Positions 1 to 10,900 of a stretch of 64,000 bases of DNA are shown here, one piece after another. A program made the position numbers and the translations under genes. The stretch's first letter is position 1. Each line of letters starts with the position of its first letter. A model generated the notes under the pieces. That model made no database searches. It worked only from the letters and a program-made list of their open reading frames with translations, and was not told the origin of the DNA. The stretch is from Nereocystis luetkeana (Eukaryota; Sar; Phaeophyceae; Laminariales; Laminariaceae), in contig JARUPZ010000037.1 in the NCBI GenBank assembly GCA_031213475.1, positions 3,540,305-3,604,304 on the forward strand, read 5' to 3'.

Positions 1-14
1 GTACTGAAGGGGTC

Positions 15-107
15 AACCCTGTTAGGACCGCAGTTCCGTTTTGAGGACACTCCACATAAATTCCAAGTAGTTTGTCCCCAAAACGGGACTGCGGTCCTAA
101 CAGGGTT
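15..107. mobile_element. Element C, hairpin MITE copy C1
   Basis: Nearly perfect inverted repeat: AACCCTGTTAGGACCGCAGT at the left is mirrored by its complement at the right, with the inner GTCCCCAAAACGGGACTG motif shared by all C copies. The flanking TTAA is mutated here. Confidence 0.8.
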
Positions 108-245
108 GAGCACCGCTCTGACCGGGATTACGTTACATATATTCCACGTTTCATGTTTACATTAAAGTCGAGACGGAGAGGTATTTTCCGGGGCAGAGCG
201 GTATTCCAATGATATTACAGCAGTGGTGTATATACCGATCCCTTT

Positions 246-352
246 TTAGCACCGCAGTCCCGTTTTGGGTGCAAACCACTTGGAATTAGAGTGGTGTGTC
301 CCCTTCACGGGACTGCAGTTTGTTGCCCTTAAACGGGATGCTTGACCCTTTA
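246..352. mobile_element. Degraded element C copy C2
   Basis: Shares the AGCACCGCAGTCCCGTTTTG core and a second CACGGGACTGCAG half with the C family, but the right end is rearranged. Confidence 0.55.
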
Positions 353-490
353 CTACGCTAATTCAGAGCGGAGATGATACTAAGAGGAAATCGACTTGTA
401 ACGAGAAAAAACTACAGTACCTAGTATATATATATACCTGGTAGTACGAACGTATTCGGAATTACGGTAGTTTGGGATCAATTTTTCAGT

Positions 491-795
491 ACCGCGGGGG
501 ACGATAGTAAACAGGACCCAATATTGTCGGTAAAAATACCTGAATATATGTGTGTATTTTGGTTGTACCAGGCCGTTGCAGTAATTGTTACCAGATACGT
601 GGTACAGTACTGTCACCAGGTAACTGCAGCACGCACGCGCACACAACATGACGACTTTGGAAAGACATCTTTTCATACGAGACGTATTTTTTGTAGACAT
701 GGACGCTTGCGCTCGGCGATTTTGTCGTTCTCCCGTTGTCAAGGTATCAGCTTCGACAATCATAGGTCCTATTTGCTATGGTCCCCCGTAATAGC
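491..795. mobile_element. Element B copy B1, arms separated by about 190 bp
   Basis: The left arm (GGGGGACGATAGTAAACAGGACC type) lies at about 497-560 and the matching right arm, ending in GGTCCCCCGTAATA, at about 752-794. Other B copies have the arms only about 60 bp apart, so foreign sequence or a longer family member sits between them. Confidence 0.6.
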
Positions 796-884
796 AAAAA
801 TACGAAGATCACATCAGAGATAGGACCACTTTTTTCGGTGTCGTCACGGGGTGGTCTTGCCGGTAAACCGCCTCAGGACTGCAT

Positions 885-1000
885 CGTTCCCGTTTTGGGG
901 ACATTTGGGCAAATAAAACTTTCCCATTTTGGGGGACATTTGGGTCGAAAATACTTCATCGTTTTGGAGACGTTTGGGTCCAAAATACCTGAAATTGGAG
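885..1000 (+). repeat. Three degenerate tandem units of about 38-40 bp
   Basis: The phrase TTTTGGGGACATTTGGG recurs three times with small changes (888-915, 925-953, 960-985). It may derive from the middle of element C, which carries a similar GTTTTGGGGACA string. Confidence 0.5.
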
Positions 1001-1499
1001 TTGGATACTTGTTTCTGTATATCGTAGAGCAGTTCTAAAGGGGCTAAAATAGATGCACACAACTACTGCTGTTGTTGTGTCGTGAACTGCTGTGTGTACC
1101 GTTGTGTGTGTCGCTCGAGGCGCGTGCACCCCCGATCATTTATTTCCTTCCCTCACAGTACTCCAGCACTCCCCCTTGATTTTAACCATCGTGTGGCCGA
1201 TTCTGTAACCGCCGTTGTTTTGTTTCGACACTTTTTTCCCCCGCCTCTGAAATCCCAGAGGGGTTAGTTCCTGTAGAACAGAACCGAGGCAATGTAAAGG
1301 GTAACATTGTGCGGAGTACTGAGGTAAAAAAACGCTTTTTGTACGAAGTCGAAACCCCATTTTTAACGCGCGCGTGTTGTGGTGCTGGGGTGGATAGACG
1401 ATATACTGTACGAAGTCGAAGCATCAACTAACATGTGTGTGTTTTCTGGCGGCGACCCCCGTGTACTGCTGTCTTTTTTGTTTTTTTCGGTTTTGACAG

Positions 1500-2437
1500 G
1501 AGGAGTACGAGCGCGAGAAGATCGAGTGGAACTTCATAGAATTCCCGGACAACAAGGACTGCATCGAGCTTATCGACAAGAAGCCGAACGGGATCATCCC
1601 GACCCTGGATGAGCAGGTGCGTCGGCTGCGGAAACCCCCGGCGTTTTTTTGGGGGTGTTGAACGCTCGTATTTTTATTGCGCCGAGGTAGGGGAGGGGTG
1701 CCCTGGAGGAGGCGTACAGCAGTGTTTAGATAGGGCAAGAGTTGCCAGGAGGTGTAGTATTGGTGTAGACTGCGTTGTACGAATCTCGTTGGCATCAGAG
1801 TAATACATGTAGAAATCCGTCCTTCACGTTTCACATGTGGAGAAGGTGGCCTCGCCTTTTGTAGCTGAATGCATCCTCCCTGTTAGGTTCAACCTACTGC
1901 TGTACTCCTACCTAAGTAAAGTCAAAAGCGAGATAGATGCCTCTTTCGGCTGGGAAAAAAATAAGCTACTATAGCAGCGAACACGTTTTTTTTGCTCGCC
2001 TTGCCTCGCCGAACGCTTTCCCCCCCCGCCCCCGCCCCCAAGAAAACATGCGGCCAACAGCGGCTACCTTGGTGGCGTACTTTGGCAGTTGTGTCACTTC
2101 TCTCCCTCCGCCGTTGATCTCGGCTCTCTCTTGCTACTGAAACCACCACCGCCGTTCCGCCAATGCCCCCTACCCCCGCCCCCCCCCCCCCCCCACCACC
2201 ACCACCGCCCGGACCCTGAAACTGAACCCAGGCTCCCCTCTTTTATTCCGTTGGTGGTGGTGGTGGTGGTGGTGGTGATGGTGGTGTCAATGTGTTGGTG
2301 CTGATGGTGGTGTCGCTGTGTTGGTGCTGATGCCGTGGGTGGTGTTGTCGATGGTGGTGGTCTTGCCGCTGCTGCTGTTGTGGTTGTGTGTGTTTCGTCG
2401 TTGCGATCGCTGTCCTTGCCATTGCTGTTGTTGTTGA

Positions 2438-2471
<34 letters not shown>

Positions 2472-2935
2472 ACCGCTGTTGTTGCCGCTTGTCATCGTTG
2501 TCACCCCATGAATTACTATGTCAAGTGCCTCCTGGGGAAATCGACCGACGACCGGTTCGCCCGGGAGATGTACAAGAAGTGCGAGGGACACGACCGATTC
2601 CAGCTGGCGCCCAAGATGCGCGTCGAGCACAAGTTCTGCGTCCGGCACTACGCGGGCAAGGTGGTGTACAGCACGGAGGGGATCATCGAGAAGAACAGGG
2701 ACACGCTGCAGCAGGAGGGGATTGACATGCTGCTCTCTTCCGGGTCTGACTTTACGGTGCTCATGGGAGAGATCGAGGCCAAATCGACTAAGGTGGGATG
2801 ATGGTTGATCGTTGGTTGGTTGGTTGGTTGGTTGGTCGGTGAGTTGGTTGGTTGGTTGGTTGGTTTAGATCGCGATCAGGGCGTTGAAAGATTCTTGTTG
2901 ATTTTTTGTTGTGTCCGGTGGGCCTTGTTTTGGCT

Positions 2936-2966
<31 letters not shown>

Positions 2967-5900
2967 ATGATATTGCTGCTGATGCTGTTCGTTGTCGGTT
3001 GTATGCTGTTGTTCGTCTGCTATAGCCTGAAGTACATACAAGAAGGGTGTACGTTTTAACGGAACACTTGGCCATACTTTCGAGGCTTTTCATTGCACTC
3101 GCTTCCGTCCTTTCTGTCCATAGCACCCCCCCCTGCCCCTACCCCGCCCGACTACGGCCATGCATGCCATATGTACACGCTTCCACCTCAAGCCCTACCC
3201 CCCCCCCCCCCCCCCCTCTCTGACAACGCTGGCTTCCTCAGGCTTTTCACTGCTCAATTTCGTCCTTTCTGTCCATAGCACCCCCCCCTCCCCGCACCCC
3301 TCCTCCCCGACTGCGGCCATGCATGCCATATGTACACCCTCCCCCACCCCCGCGCGGCCACCTCAACCCCTAACCCCCCCCCCCCCCCCCCCCCCCACCT
3401 CCTCTGACAACGCTGGCTTCCTCAGGTGAAGGGAAACCCCCGTCGATCGGACGGCGGGGGCGGAGCCACGGCCGCCAGCGGCGGCGGCGCGGCTCGACGC
3501 GGTAGACGTACCACCATCGGGGCCAAGTCACTGGGCGCGCAGTTCCGCGAGAACCTGAACAATCTGGTCTCTACGGTGGACAAGACGCACCCACACTACG
3601 TGCGCACGATCAAGCCGAACGATGATCTGTCCCCGGCCAACTTTTCGTTCGAGCGAATCGCGGAGCAGCTGAGGAACGCCGGCGTGCTGGAGGTGGTGAG
3701 GGTGGCCCGCGCTGGGTTCCCCGTACGCCTGGGTATTCAGGTGCGGATAGACGAAGAGGCATGTAGGGGGGGGGGGGGGGGGGGGAAGGGGGATGGGCAA
3801 CAGAGCTGAAAATTGTGTTGTTATTTTTGATCTAACAGAGAGAGAGGGGCGGCGGGGGGGGCGGGGGCGGGGGGGAAGACGAAGGAAGGGATTTCATGCC
3901 TCGATTTTTTTTATTTTTTTTTCACTTTTCGGATGTGCGGACGGACACATTTTTTTTGGGCTCGTCGGTTCTGGTGTGCTTCGTTTTTTGTTTCCGTTCT
4001 GGAGTTAAGTTGGTATTGCTGCCTTTCGTTTCGTTGGAGTTGGACTCAATCGATCGCGTCGCCTTCTTTTCTCTTTTCTCTACTACTCGCTCTTTTATTT
4101 ATTATCTCTTCGTCTTCATGTCTCGCTCTCGATTATTTCTTTTTGTGATTCACGGTCTGCAGGAGTTCATAGACCGATACGGCGTGCTTGCTCCGCTGGT
4201 GGTGGAGAACGCCTACAGGAACTGCGCACAGGTCAGGCATCGGAGGGGGCGAAAGGGCGGGGGGGGGGGGCGGTGGAGAGATCGGGAGGGACTGGTCGAC
4301 CAATAGATTTTGAAGTTATGTTGACCTAGCTCGTAACGGCGGCGACACAGCAATGGGCAGTCTGTGCGCCTGCCTCCCTGCCTAGCCCAGCCCGCACAAG
4401 GTTATCTTTATCTTGTCCGGCCATGAAGCATGTGGGCGGTCGCTGGCTTGACTTGTGGTCTGACTCTGGTCGCGCATTTTTGTGAGCGTGTTACATCAGA
4501 TGAAGTCTCTCATGATCTCTCTCTCGCGCGCTTCGTGTTTTGATTATCAGGACGGAGGAGAGATCGACCAGGAGTCGGAACGAGCGGTGTGCAAGGCGTT
4601 GGTTGTGTCCATCGTGGAAAAGGTGACCAAGGCTCCTGCCAAGGCAGCCACAGACGACCAGTTCATGGCGCTGTGCCGCGACGTGGGAATGCAGATGGGT
4701 CTGACCAAGGTGTTCTTCCAGCAGAAGGCGTTCAACAGCATAGAGAGGCTCAGGTACGGCGAGAGGCTTCTTTCCTTTCTCGTGTGCGATCAAAAGTCGC
4801 TTAATGTTTTTTTGTTTTTGTTTTTTTTTCGAACAGCGACGTTATACACAGTTGTTTCGTGTTTCGTTTCTTTTTTTGGTCCAGCGAGCGGCCTGATCTT
4901 GGAGGGAGGTGGGTGGTTAAGTGGCCATGTCGCTTTTGTTGTTATTTCCTTTTTATTTTTTTTATTGCTTCGGCCGTCCTCGGTTAAGTGGCCATGTCGC
5001 TTTTGTTGTTATTTCCTTTTTATTTTTTTTATTGCTTCGGCCGTCCTCGAATTCGTGTTTTCCCAATATTGTTGGTTTGTTCCCGTCCGTTCGCAACGGT
5101 TCCGTCCCTTGTCTTTCACCACTCGTCACATGTACCTACAATAGTGTACCCATCATACATATACACCGGGTATATATGTGTACGAAGTATCACCCCATAA
5201 TCCACCATGGAGCAAAGAACCGAATATGCAACCAATTATTTTTCTTCCATCAACCGAATCATCCGCGTCATCCATCATCGAGCGTAACCATGTGTCCGCC
5301 CATAACCCCACCATGCACAATCTATCGTCCATCTACCGTAACTCGTTACACAGGATACTCGAAAACAAATGACCCACACCGCTCGATCACCCCATCAAAT
5401 GTACGTCATACACCATCCACCGCGGTGTATCTATCGCCCATAGTCCGCACGGTAAAAGCTTTTTCACACTTGGGACAGACCATGATCTATCTATCTACAG
5501 ATAGATCGTCTAGTTCCTCGGCTATCTGCCTTGCCGTTGGGAGAGGTTGTGCGGGATCTGTCTATGGTACAGTTCCAACCCAAAAAACATGAGCTAGAAG
5601 ATCATGCAGGTTACGCGGCTCTCCCCAGCGGGGAACATGCGCTACTGGATATCACACAGATCATACGAGATCGGGAGCAGATGATCTACTGCTGCAGATC
5701 ATGAGCTGTGGGAGATCGATGATCTGTCGCAGGGGTGAAAAGCTTTCCGCTTTATTCGAGAAAAAAAATGGGTACGGGAAAAAGGGGCTAAGGCTAAGGC
5801 TATCATACAGCAGTAGCCTTTGGTTTGATTGGGTCTGATCGGCTTTAGGGTTGGCGGGGGTTAATTTTTGTTCGTGCCGTCCACAGGGTGTGCCAACCTC

Positions 5901-8656
5901 TTTCCTTTCTCGGATGCTTGGTAAACGCTATCTTACTTGGCCCTTTTAGAACCGCAGTCCCGTTTTGGGGGCAAACCACTCCTATTCTAAGTAGTTTGTC
6001 CCCATAGCGGGACTGCAGTCCTAAAATGGTGAACCTGTCATCTCGGTCCACCCATCGACCCACCACCCAACCATCCATCGACCTCGTACCATCCGTTCCC
6101 ATGGCTCATCGCCCTTCTGATGCAGGACGGCCATGATAGCGAACTCGATCACCAAGCTCCAGACGTCGATTCGCTGCTGGCTGGTGCGCAAGAAGTTCCT
6201 CAAGGAGCGCAGGGCTGCTGTCGCCGTCCAGGCGTGGGTGAGGGGAGAGAACACGCGGGCCACGGTGGGGCGGGAGATGCAGGAGTTCGTACGCAAGCGC
6301 AAGGAGAAGGAGGCGCAGGAGGCCGAGACGATCCGGCTCGCCGAGGAGGAGAGGCAGAAACACCTCGAGGAGCAGGCCCTCTCGGTCAGGCTTGAGCAGG
6401 TGGGAAGCTAGGACAGTGAAGGTCTCTCCTCCAGTGCCGTTATATATGCGCCAGCAGCCAGCAATACGGGCAATTTATATCTAGCGGCAATCGGCACTAA
6501 TGTGCCCTTAGCCATGCTGGTTAATCCTATCTGCGTCGAGCGATTTTAGCGCCGCTTATATATGGCGGGAAGCCGGCACTGCTCAACCGTTACTATAGAG
6601 GGACCACTGCTGGACTGGGGTAGGTAGGTGTGGTGTCGTAGGGGGGGGGTGGGGTGGGGTTGGCTTCCGGCTGTTGTCGGGGTATTTCAGTATTCAAGTC
6701 CCCTTTAACCCTTTTAGAACCGCACTCCCATAAGTGGGGACAAAACACTCTAGTTATGAGTAGTTTGTCCCCAAAACGGGACCGCGGTACTAGAAGGGTT
6801 GAGCTGTGCAACCACGTTTTGAGGAAAACCTTTTTTCTTGTTTTGCAGAGTGGCACGCTGTTTTAGAACCTGAGATGAAGCCTTCAAGCACCAGGTATCC
6901 CATCCTCCCTCGTGTGTGTGTTTTCACACCATGTTTGGGTTGTGATTTGCTGCTGCTGTTGCTGCTGTGGGTTAGTTTTCGCCTACACCACCAGTGGTAC
7001 GGGATAGTTTTTTTTTTTTGCAGAAAGTACAAGTAGCTGAGTCTGAACAACTGTCCCGGGACGGTGCAATCCCCGGTCTCCCGTAGGTGACAAGGGCCGA
7101 CTACCGCCGCGCGTGATAGTGGTCCGGTCGCTCATGAGTTGCGCATTCCGAGTAGAAACCCAGCGGATAATTTTTTTTTTTCAAGGTCTGGAGGCTGGAG
7201 TCCCGAAGGAGGAACGAACGGGTTGTGAGTTGGGGTGTAGTTATCGGGAGGAACGTTGAGTAAGACGAATCGCGGCGATCGAGGAGGCGATGGCGGCGCG
7301 GGCGGGGGGGGGCGCAATATTTTCGTCCGGCAGGGTTGTTTTGTTGTGTTTTGGGACTGAAGGGGTTCCAAGTTTTGCATGAAAGCGACTGGCGGTGTGC
7401 GATACGACGCGCGCAGTGCTTGAGCGGCATGAGTCTAGCCCCACACGATCGCCACAGCGGAACAAGACTGTTCCCAACCTGCCCCCGTCCCGTCCCGCCC
7501 CGCCTCGCCAATCCATCCTATCACACAAACGATCGAAACCCCAAGTGCCATGATCTGCAACCAATCGCCCATCACCACGTCATTCGTCTCCAACCTCCTC
7601 CCCCCCCCCCCCCCCCCACCTCCGTAATCCCGCGCCTCCTCCCTCTTCCAAACCGACCCACCCACCCACTTGACTACCTAGCTGAAGACGCAGATGCAGG
7701 GAGAGATCGACGGGCTGAAGGCGGACCTGACGAAGGCCAAGAGCACCGTGAAGTCCCTTCAGGGGCTCCGGGGCCGCAAGGTTGCGGTGACGGGGGCGCT
7801 ACGCGGGTGCGGCCCCGCTATAGTGAAACGCCTCCTCATGGACGGGGCGTCGGTGATCGCGGCCGACCGAGGCATGTCCAACGATGAGGCGGCCGCGGCC
7901 GGGCTAAGGGGGGGCGGGGAGGGCACCCCTAACGTGGATGCGTTCACCGCGGGGCGTCTTGTTTTCTTCGATATGGGGGGGCCGGGGGACGAGGATGGGG
8001 CGTGTCGCTTGGCGGAGCTCTGCCAGGAGTCGTTTGGTGGCATGGACGGGCTTGTGTGTAACACGGCGGCCTCTACGGGCGCCGGGTCTCAGCAGCAGCA
8101 GAGAGGCAGTGTCGGTGGTGGCGGTGGTGGAGACGCGAGCGGGGCGGGGGGAGGGGGACGCGGTAGCATGCCTGCCGTGTCGTCGAACCCGCTTGAGGAC
8201 CTGGAGCCGTCGGAGTGGGCGGACGCGCTTACCGGCGCGCTGACGGAGCCCATGCTTGCCACGAAGCACGCGCTGCCGCTGTTGCAGGCGGCCTGCTCGA
8301 AGGGCACGGTCGGAGCCGGCGGCGGCGGCGGTGCCATCGTGAACGTCGTGTACACGGCCTCGCGCGTGGCCGGGATGAACAGCGAGACGCTGGCCACCGC
8401 GGGGGGTGGGCTCGCTCGGCTCACCCACTCCCTCGCCGCGAGCTCGTGGCCGCACGTGCGCGTGAACGCCGTGAGCGTGCCAGAGGGGAGCGGGAGGAGC
8501 GGGGCGAGTGGCGCCGCCGGCGGGAGGTCGTCGTCAACGCGGAAGCGGTCGGGGAAGGACGCGGCGTCTGCGGTGTCCTTCTTACTTTCGAACCACGCCG
8601 GCTCCGTCACCGGCCAGAACCTTGCGGTGGACGGCAGTCTGTCGAGAAGAGCGTAG
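1500..8656 (+). CDS. Myosin heavy chain (3' part) fused to an SDR-like domain
   Basis: Seven exons join in frame: 1500-1616, 2526-2792, 3426-3740, 4163-4231, 4551-4753, 6126-6399, 7682-8656 (2,220 nt, 739 residues plus TAG). Exon 1 is the motor region [15 protein letters not shown] with [10 protein letters not shown]. Exon 2 carries HYAGKVVY and EKNRDTL. Exon 3 has a Gly/Arg-rich loop 2, then [13 protein letters not shown] and the SH helix [16 protein letters not shown]. Exon 5 ends the motor ([13 protein letters not shown]). Exon 6 has two IQ motifs ([25 protein letters not shown]), which bind calmodulin-like light chains in this family, then a charged coiled coil. The last exon continues the coil and becomes an SDR-like fold. 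The P-loop and switch regions lie outside the window. The motor resembles class V/XI-type myosins; the class is not assignable. A direct splice from 6399 to 7682 is supported by matching phase 0 but not proven. Confidence 0.88.
2245..2480. repeat. GTG/GCT triplet microsatellites in a myosin intron
   Basis: Runs of (GGT)n at 2251-2285 and (GCT)n at 2440-2471 with imperfect copies between. They are intronic; the next exon starts at 2526. Confidence 0.85.
2807..2866 (+). repeat. (GGTT)n microsatellite
   Basis: About 14 imperfect copies of TTGG directly after the splice donor at 2793. Confidence 0.85.
3090..3425 (+). repeat. Tandem duplication of an intron 3' end with its acceptor
   Basis: Two copies of about 165-185 bp: each contains TTTCTGTCCATAGCACCCCC, a GCGGCCATGCATGCCATATG stretch related to the end of element A, a long poly(C) run, and CTGACAACGCTGGCTTCCTC followed by AG. 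The first acceptor is at 3240-3241 and the second, used by exon 3 in my model, at 3424-3425. Confidence 0.75.
4917..5051 (+). repeat. 67-bp perfect tandem duplication in a myosin intron
   Basis: The segment beginning TTAAGTGGCCATGTCGCTTT and ending CTTCGGCCGTCCTCG occurs twice back to back without visible differences, so it is recent. Confidence 0.85.
5941..6036. mobile_element. Element C copy C3
   Basis: CCCTTTTAGAACCGCAGTCC at the left and ACTGCAGTCCTAAAATGG at the right; a hairpin MITE about 90 nt upstream of the IQ-motif exon. Confidence 0.75.
6705..6800. mobile_element. Element C copy C4 with left TTAA
   Basis: TTAACCCTTTTAGAACCGCA at the left, mirrored by GGTACTAGAAGGGTT at the right. 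It lies in the last myosin intron. Confidence 0.8.
7682..8656 (+). CDS. Last myosin exon: coiled coil plus catalytically degenerate SDR domain
   Basis: This exon follows CCTAG at 7677-7681 and is 975 nt. Residues 1-35 ([20 protein letters not shown]...) are heptad-like and continue the coil of the previous exon. Then [20 protein letters not shown] gives the first beta strand and the TGxxxGxG cofactor loop of short-chain dehydrogenases. [10 protein letters not shown] stands where NNAG is usual, and [10 protein letters not shown] and [12 protein letters not shown] match the C-terminal SDR motifs. Where the family has YxxxK, the sequence reads LATAGGG, so the catalytic Tyr and Lys are absent. 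A Gly/Ser-rich insert (8095-8165) interrupts the fold. It probably acts as a nucleotide-binding or protein-binding module rather than an oxidoreductase. A separate SDR gene is less likely, because the exon starts with coil and has no clear start context. Confidence 0.75.
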   Translation: MKTQMQGEIDGLKADLTKAKSTVKSLQGLRGRKVAVTGALRGCGPAIVKRLLMDGASVIAADRGMSNDEAAAAGLRGGGEGTPNVDAFTAGRLVFFDMGGPGDEDGACRLAELCQESFGGMDGLVCNTAASTGAGSQQQQRGSVGGGGGGDASGAGGGGRGSMPAVSSNPLEDLEPSEWADALTGALTEPMLATKHALPLLQAACSKGTVGAGGGGGAIVNVVYTASRVAGMNSETLATAGGGLARLTHSLAASSWPHVRVNAVSVPEGSGRSGASGAAGGRSSSTRKRSGKDAASAVSFLLSNHAGSVTGQNLAVDGSLSRRA

Positions 8657-9342
8657 GCTTGAAATCGGGTCAACCGAGGTCTAGTCTGTCTGCGACGGGG
8701 AGATCTCGAAGAGGGATTTTTGGGGGAGGGAGAGGGGAGGAGGGAGTTGCGAGGGATCTGGGGAAATTCTCGAGAGGATTCTGAGAAGTTTTCGGAGAAA
8801 TCTGTTGATACGATTCTGAGATGACTCTGGGGGTGTTTCGATAAATCTCGGAGAATGTTTTTCTCGGGGGGAAAATTGGAGAAGAATTCAAGACTTCGTC
8901 CTGTTTTATTTGCCTGGTTCTACTGCCGTCCGACTTTTGACTCTGACTTCGTATGCCGGCCTCGCGTTGCGTTGCCTTTCTTTGCTTGGTGCTGCTGCTT
9001 GACTGCATGCAGCATGACGCCAGTCCTAGACTTATTTTGTTTTATTGCTGTTTTCGTTAAAAGTATAATATTAGCTAAAAGGAAGAAAGACAAGTTTGGC
9101 GTGGCGTGGCGTGGCTTGCCTGGTTACGTAGTTTTTGTTTTCGGTGTTTGTTTTTTGTTGTGTGACTTCGTAGGATGGGCGTACTCTAGAAATATGACGG
9201 AAAAACGTGGCAAGCCGCATGGCAGGCGGGAGGGGCCACTTATTGCTGGCTGTAACTTTGGCAGCCAGCTACCTTTGGTCATTGGGCCACTACTGTTTCT
9301 TTTTCTTTGGTTGGGGCGGAGTCTTGGACGACGCGGGAGGCG

Positions 9343-9439
9343 TTAACCCCTTTAGCACCGCAGTCCCGATTTGGGGACAAACCAGTCTAGTTCCAAGTGA
9401 CTTGTCCCCAAAACGGGACTGGGGTCCTAAAAGGGTTAA
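9343..9439. mobile_element. Element C copy C5 with TTAA on both sides
   Basis: TTAACCCCTTTAGCACCGCA at the left and CCTAAAAGGGTTAA at the right. This is the clearest copy with an intact TTAA at each end, the target signature of piggyBac-type transposition. Confidence 0.85.
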
Positions 9440-9977
9440 ACACGTTTTTTTCTTTCTCTTGTTTTTTTTTTTCGTCATCCTGTCTGCTCGTGCCCTGGTC
9501 AGTGGTTATATCTGTCTTGATCTCTTTGCTGTCTTCTTACCTCTTTTTCGTTTTTTTTTTTTTTTTCGTGTTTCATTCCCGTATCCTTTTTCGTACGACT
9601 ACGAGTATATACGTGCGTACCTCATTCTTTCCCCTCTTGTCTTTTTTTCGCAAACTCGTTCGATGAAACTCTTTTCGCGGACTCTCTGTGTTGTTGGTGG
9701 ATGACATATGTTTGTGTCTTGGGGTTGTAGGAGGGGTGGGGGTGGGGGTGCACGAAGCTGCCAAATCGGCAGCGAGCCTGTGATTACAGTACCATGATAG
9801 GCAGGTCTGGGGAGGGAGGGGGCTAGCATGGTAAGGGGGGGGGGGGGGTGGAGGCGGGGAGAGGTTCGAGTTTGGAGCTCGTTGCGATTTTTTCATCGGA
9901 GAGGCAAGCACAGCGTAATTTTCTCTGTGTGTATGCTTTTTCTTTTTCTTCTTTTCCTTCTTTGGGCGATCGACACC

Positions 9978-10085
9978 TACCAGCAGGCTATTGGTTAGCC
10001 ACTAATAATTGTAGGCTACCAGCAGGCTGTTGGTGAGCTACTAATATTTGTAGGCTACCAGTAGGCTATTAGGAGGCTACTAGTT
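9978..10085 (+). repeat. Short tandem repeat, TAGGCTACCAGCAGGCTATT type
   Basis: Two to three units of about 48 bp built on CTACCAGCAGGCTATTGGTT and ACTAATAATTGTAGG with point changes. Confidence 0.65.
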
Positions 10086-10807
10086 GGAGACCGATTTTTT
10101 GGGTGCGTCGAAGCCTTTTTAGACGTTGTTATACTGGTTTTAGTCTAGGAGGCAGTCAGTCAAAAGAGGTCAAGGTCAAACCGGCATGGATGTCTTGTTT
10201 GGTCTTATTGTACTGGCTTTAGAATACGGGGCGGTCAGTCGAGGAATCAAACCACGGTCTCCTGTAGCTTCATTGCCGGCTGCTTACCTGGCGTTCGTTG
10301 CCTGGGTAGGTTGGGTGGACTGGCTGCTAGGTGTGCAATAACTTTCTGGCACTGGTGTTACACTGGCGATACTCGTAGAAAAGGGAAGTTGTGCTCCGCT
10401 TGAATTCCGTCGTATGTTACATCACATGCGGTTGATTCCCTTGCAAAAGAGGGGCCCTGATTCATATCGTTTCATTTCATTTCGTTTTTTTTCTTTTTTC
10501 TTTTCTTTTTTTGTTATACCCGCTGGTTTACTTGATTTGATGGTTCGTGCGGCTCATCGTTGCCGTACTTGTGCGTGGTTCTGTTAGGTTTGATTGGATG
10601 TGACCCGTATAGCGTGTCGGTTCGTCTCAGTCCGATGGAGGGAGCAGGCAGAACACCCCCGAGACTTTTCAGGGTCTTGCCTCTCCTTTAGGTGCATGAG
10701 TTTTGTGAAGGCTTGAGAGGCATGAGGGATAGTGGACAGTCGCCGCCGGTTGGCTGATAATATTCTGTCCGGATACTGGTATGTATTATGTATGGACCGT
10801 TTGGGTC

Positions 10808-10900
10808 TTAACCTTTAGTTCTAGCAGCAAAAAAACGATCCCACACTAATTTCAAGTAGTTTTTCATGCCCGAAAACGCGAGTGCAGTTCTGAAGGGCTC
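10808..10900. mobile_element. Degraded element C copy C6
   Basis: Begins TTAACCTTTAGTTCTAGCAG, has TTTCAAGTAGTTTTTC in the middle and GTGCAGTTCTGAAGGG at the end; the pairing of the arms is largely lost. Confidence 0.5.

Larger units (their letters stand above)
1..1499. other. Upstream intron/flank of the myosin gene, repeat-filled
   Basis: No coding exon was recognised here. The stretch holds a hairpin MITE (15-107), a degraded relative (246-352), a split inverted-repeat element (491-795) and a short tandem repeat (885-1000). Because the first myosin exon in the window starts mid-motor, this is most likely the intron before it; the missing motor exons lie outside the window. Confidence 0.6.

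Noticed and set aside
7904..8673. Long minus-strand open frames opposite the last myosin exon
   Set aside because: Arg/Pro/Ala-rich shadows of the GC-rich SDR exon without any family motif.
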